From Mucilaginibacter rubeus (GTDB lineage: Bacteria; Bacteroidota; Bacteroidia; Sphingobacteriales; Sphingobacteriaceae), in assembly GCF_014643835.1 (NCBI RefSeq), contig NZ_BMKD01000001.1:1488001-1552000 (forward strand): a stretch of DNA of 64,000 bases. Direction: 5' to 3'. Under the pieces are notes generated by a model. That model was not told where the DNA came from and ran no database searches. It saw only the letters and a program-made list of their open reading frames with translations. This document shows positions 63,278-64,000 of the stretch, piece by piece (positions within the stretch are counted from its first letter, which is position 1; every line of letters begins with the position of its first letter). The position numbers and the translations under genes are program-made.

Positions 63278-64000
63278 TTAAACCAAATATTTATTCATCA
63301 TCCGCTCGCTTACAATATTTGCTTCATCGATAACAGGTTCTGGATATCCCATGGATTTGAGTATGGCGATTCCGTTAGTGTTTTTAAGCAGGCCCTGCTT
63401 CAGGATATAGTCAAATACCAGCATGCGCCCGTCTTTTGATTCTGAAAAGGAATATACAACAAAATCTTCGTCGAGCAGTTCGGCCAGTTCAAGGTCATGG
63501 GTTGATACAAAAACAAAATTTTGGTTAGCGGTAATGTACGAAAGCACAGACTTAGCCGCCGCTATACGTTCGATGGTATTGGTACCCCTGAAAATCTCAT
63601 CGATGATCACAAGGCTTTTTATATCCTCTTTCTGAGAACTGTTATCAATGATATCTAAAATAGCTAAGGCCTGTGCCTGAAAATAACTCTTGTGTTCATC
63701 AATGTTATCGCTGGTTTTGATGCTGGTTTGTATTTTGAGAAAAGGAGCCTTATAGGCCTTTGCACAACTTGTAAATATAGTTTGCGATAGCAGCGTATTT
63801 AATGCCAGCGCTTTAATAAATGTAGTTTTGCCAGACATGTTTGACCCTGTGATCAATGCGCCCCTGTCTGCATCAGTTGTATAAAGGGAGTTGGTTACAC
63901 AGTTAGCTACTAATGGGTGAAATAGTTCGGTAATCTCTATTTTGCCATCAACACCCGTAAACGCGGGTTTTGAATAAAAAGGAATACCGTCACGTATTGA
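63278..64000 (-). CDS. MutS-family DNA mismatch-repair-like ATPase, C-terminal part (cut by right edge)
   Basis: The frame is open from the right window edge to the stop at 63278, giving the last 240 residues. It holds the MutS domain V ATPase: Walker A GSNMSGKTTFIKALALN, a Q-loop region, Walker B LVIIDEIFRGTNTIE and the signature His in FVSTHDLELAELLDED. The segment before it (ELFHPLVANCVTNSLYTTDA) matches the usual MutS lead-in. The Bacteroidota MutS-related proteins with an integral membrane N-terminus are the closest pattern; MutS itself and MutS2 are less likely because no Smr or clamp tail is seen. Confidence 0.92.
   Translation of the reverse strand, partial: SIRDGIPFYSKPAFTGVDGKIEITELFHPLVANCVTNSLYTTDADRGALITGSNMSGKTTFIKALALNTLLSQTIFTSCAKAYKAPFLKIQTSIKTSDNIDEHKSYFQAQALAILDIIDNSSQKEDIKSLVIIDEIFRGTNTIERIAAAKSVLSYITANQNFVFVSTHDLELAELLDEDFVVYSFSESKDGRMLVFDYILKQGLLKNTNGIAILKSMGYPEPVIDEANIVSERMMNKYLV

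Overview
The window looks like chromosome of a free-living Bacteroidota, most likely family Sphingobacteriaceae (Mucilaginibacter/Pedobacter-like). This is inferred from a SusC/SusD pair with FecR and an ECF sigma factor, a type IX secretion (T9SS) sorting domain, several families largely restricted to Bacteroidota (DUF2851, DUF4974, DUF5916), TAnnTTTG-type -7 promoter boxes and the near absence of Shine-Dalgarno sequences. No tRNA, rRNA operon, CRISPR array, IS element or prophage was seen. The one RNA gene is RNase P RNA (about 27151-27530).

Layout. 1-8074: a polysaccharide-utilisation locus with a GH31 glycosidase (cut by the left edge), SusD, SusC with an STN signalling domain, FecR, and a divergently transcribed ECF sigma factor. 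8403-14092: a 1663-residue secreted repeat protein with a T9SS C-terminal signal, overlapping an Fn3 lipoprotein gene by 4 bases. 14500-19000: Hsp20, a thioesterase, a glycolate-oxidase-type FAD enzyme with FolB, and glutaryl-CoA dehydrogenase. 19043-23364: two tandem paralogous TPR histidine kinases, followed tail to tail by a GH1 beta-glucosidase. 25026-27560: DinB protein, then a coupled lipoprotein/SCO1/cytochrome c operon, then rnpB. 27712-33859: an NtrC-type regulator, a lipocalin-like lipoprotein, a clan-A glycosidase-like protein, a fructosamine-kinase family protein and two zinc-ribbon membrane proteins, the second a CPBP protease. 33933-48283: housekeeping genes (lepA, folD, Rieske protein, queE, a PorE-like OmpA protein, recQ, a mannose-1-phosphate guanylyltransferase, rlmB, dnaB). 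48541-64000: a GH110-like beta-helix enzyme, a histidine kinase, a CBM9/DUF5916 protein, an ArgE-like deacetylase, an MHS-family transporter, DUF2851, PspC, DUF1493, HAD and GNAT proteins, a CbpA/CbpM pair and a MutS-family ATPase cut by the right edge.

How it works together. The left region is a sense-and-import glycan system: SusC signals through its STN domain to FecR, which would control the sigma factor. GH31, GH1, GH110-like and clan-A enzymes add glycan-degrading capacity. The T9SS cargo and the PorE-like protein are both parts of the gliding/type IX world.

The most unusual signal is not a gene. At least seven intergenic sites, mostly at 3' ends of genes, carry inverted repeats built from a short word repeated several times. 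The architecture is shared but the word differs from site to site. Several overlap stop codons or encode the last residues of proteins, and two sites about 2.8 kb apart share nearly identical hairpin arms.
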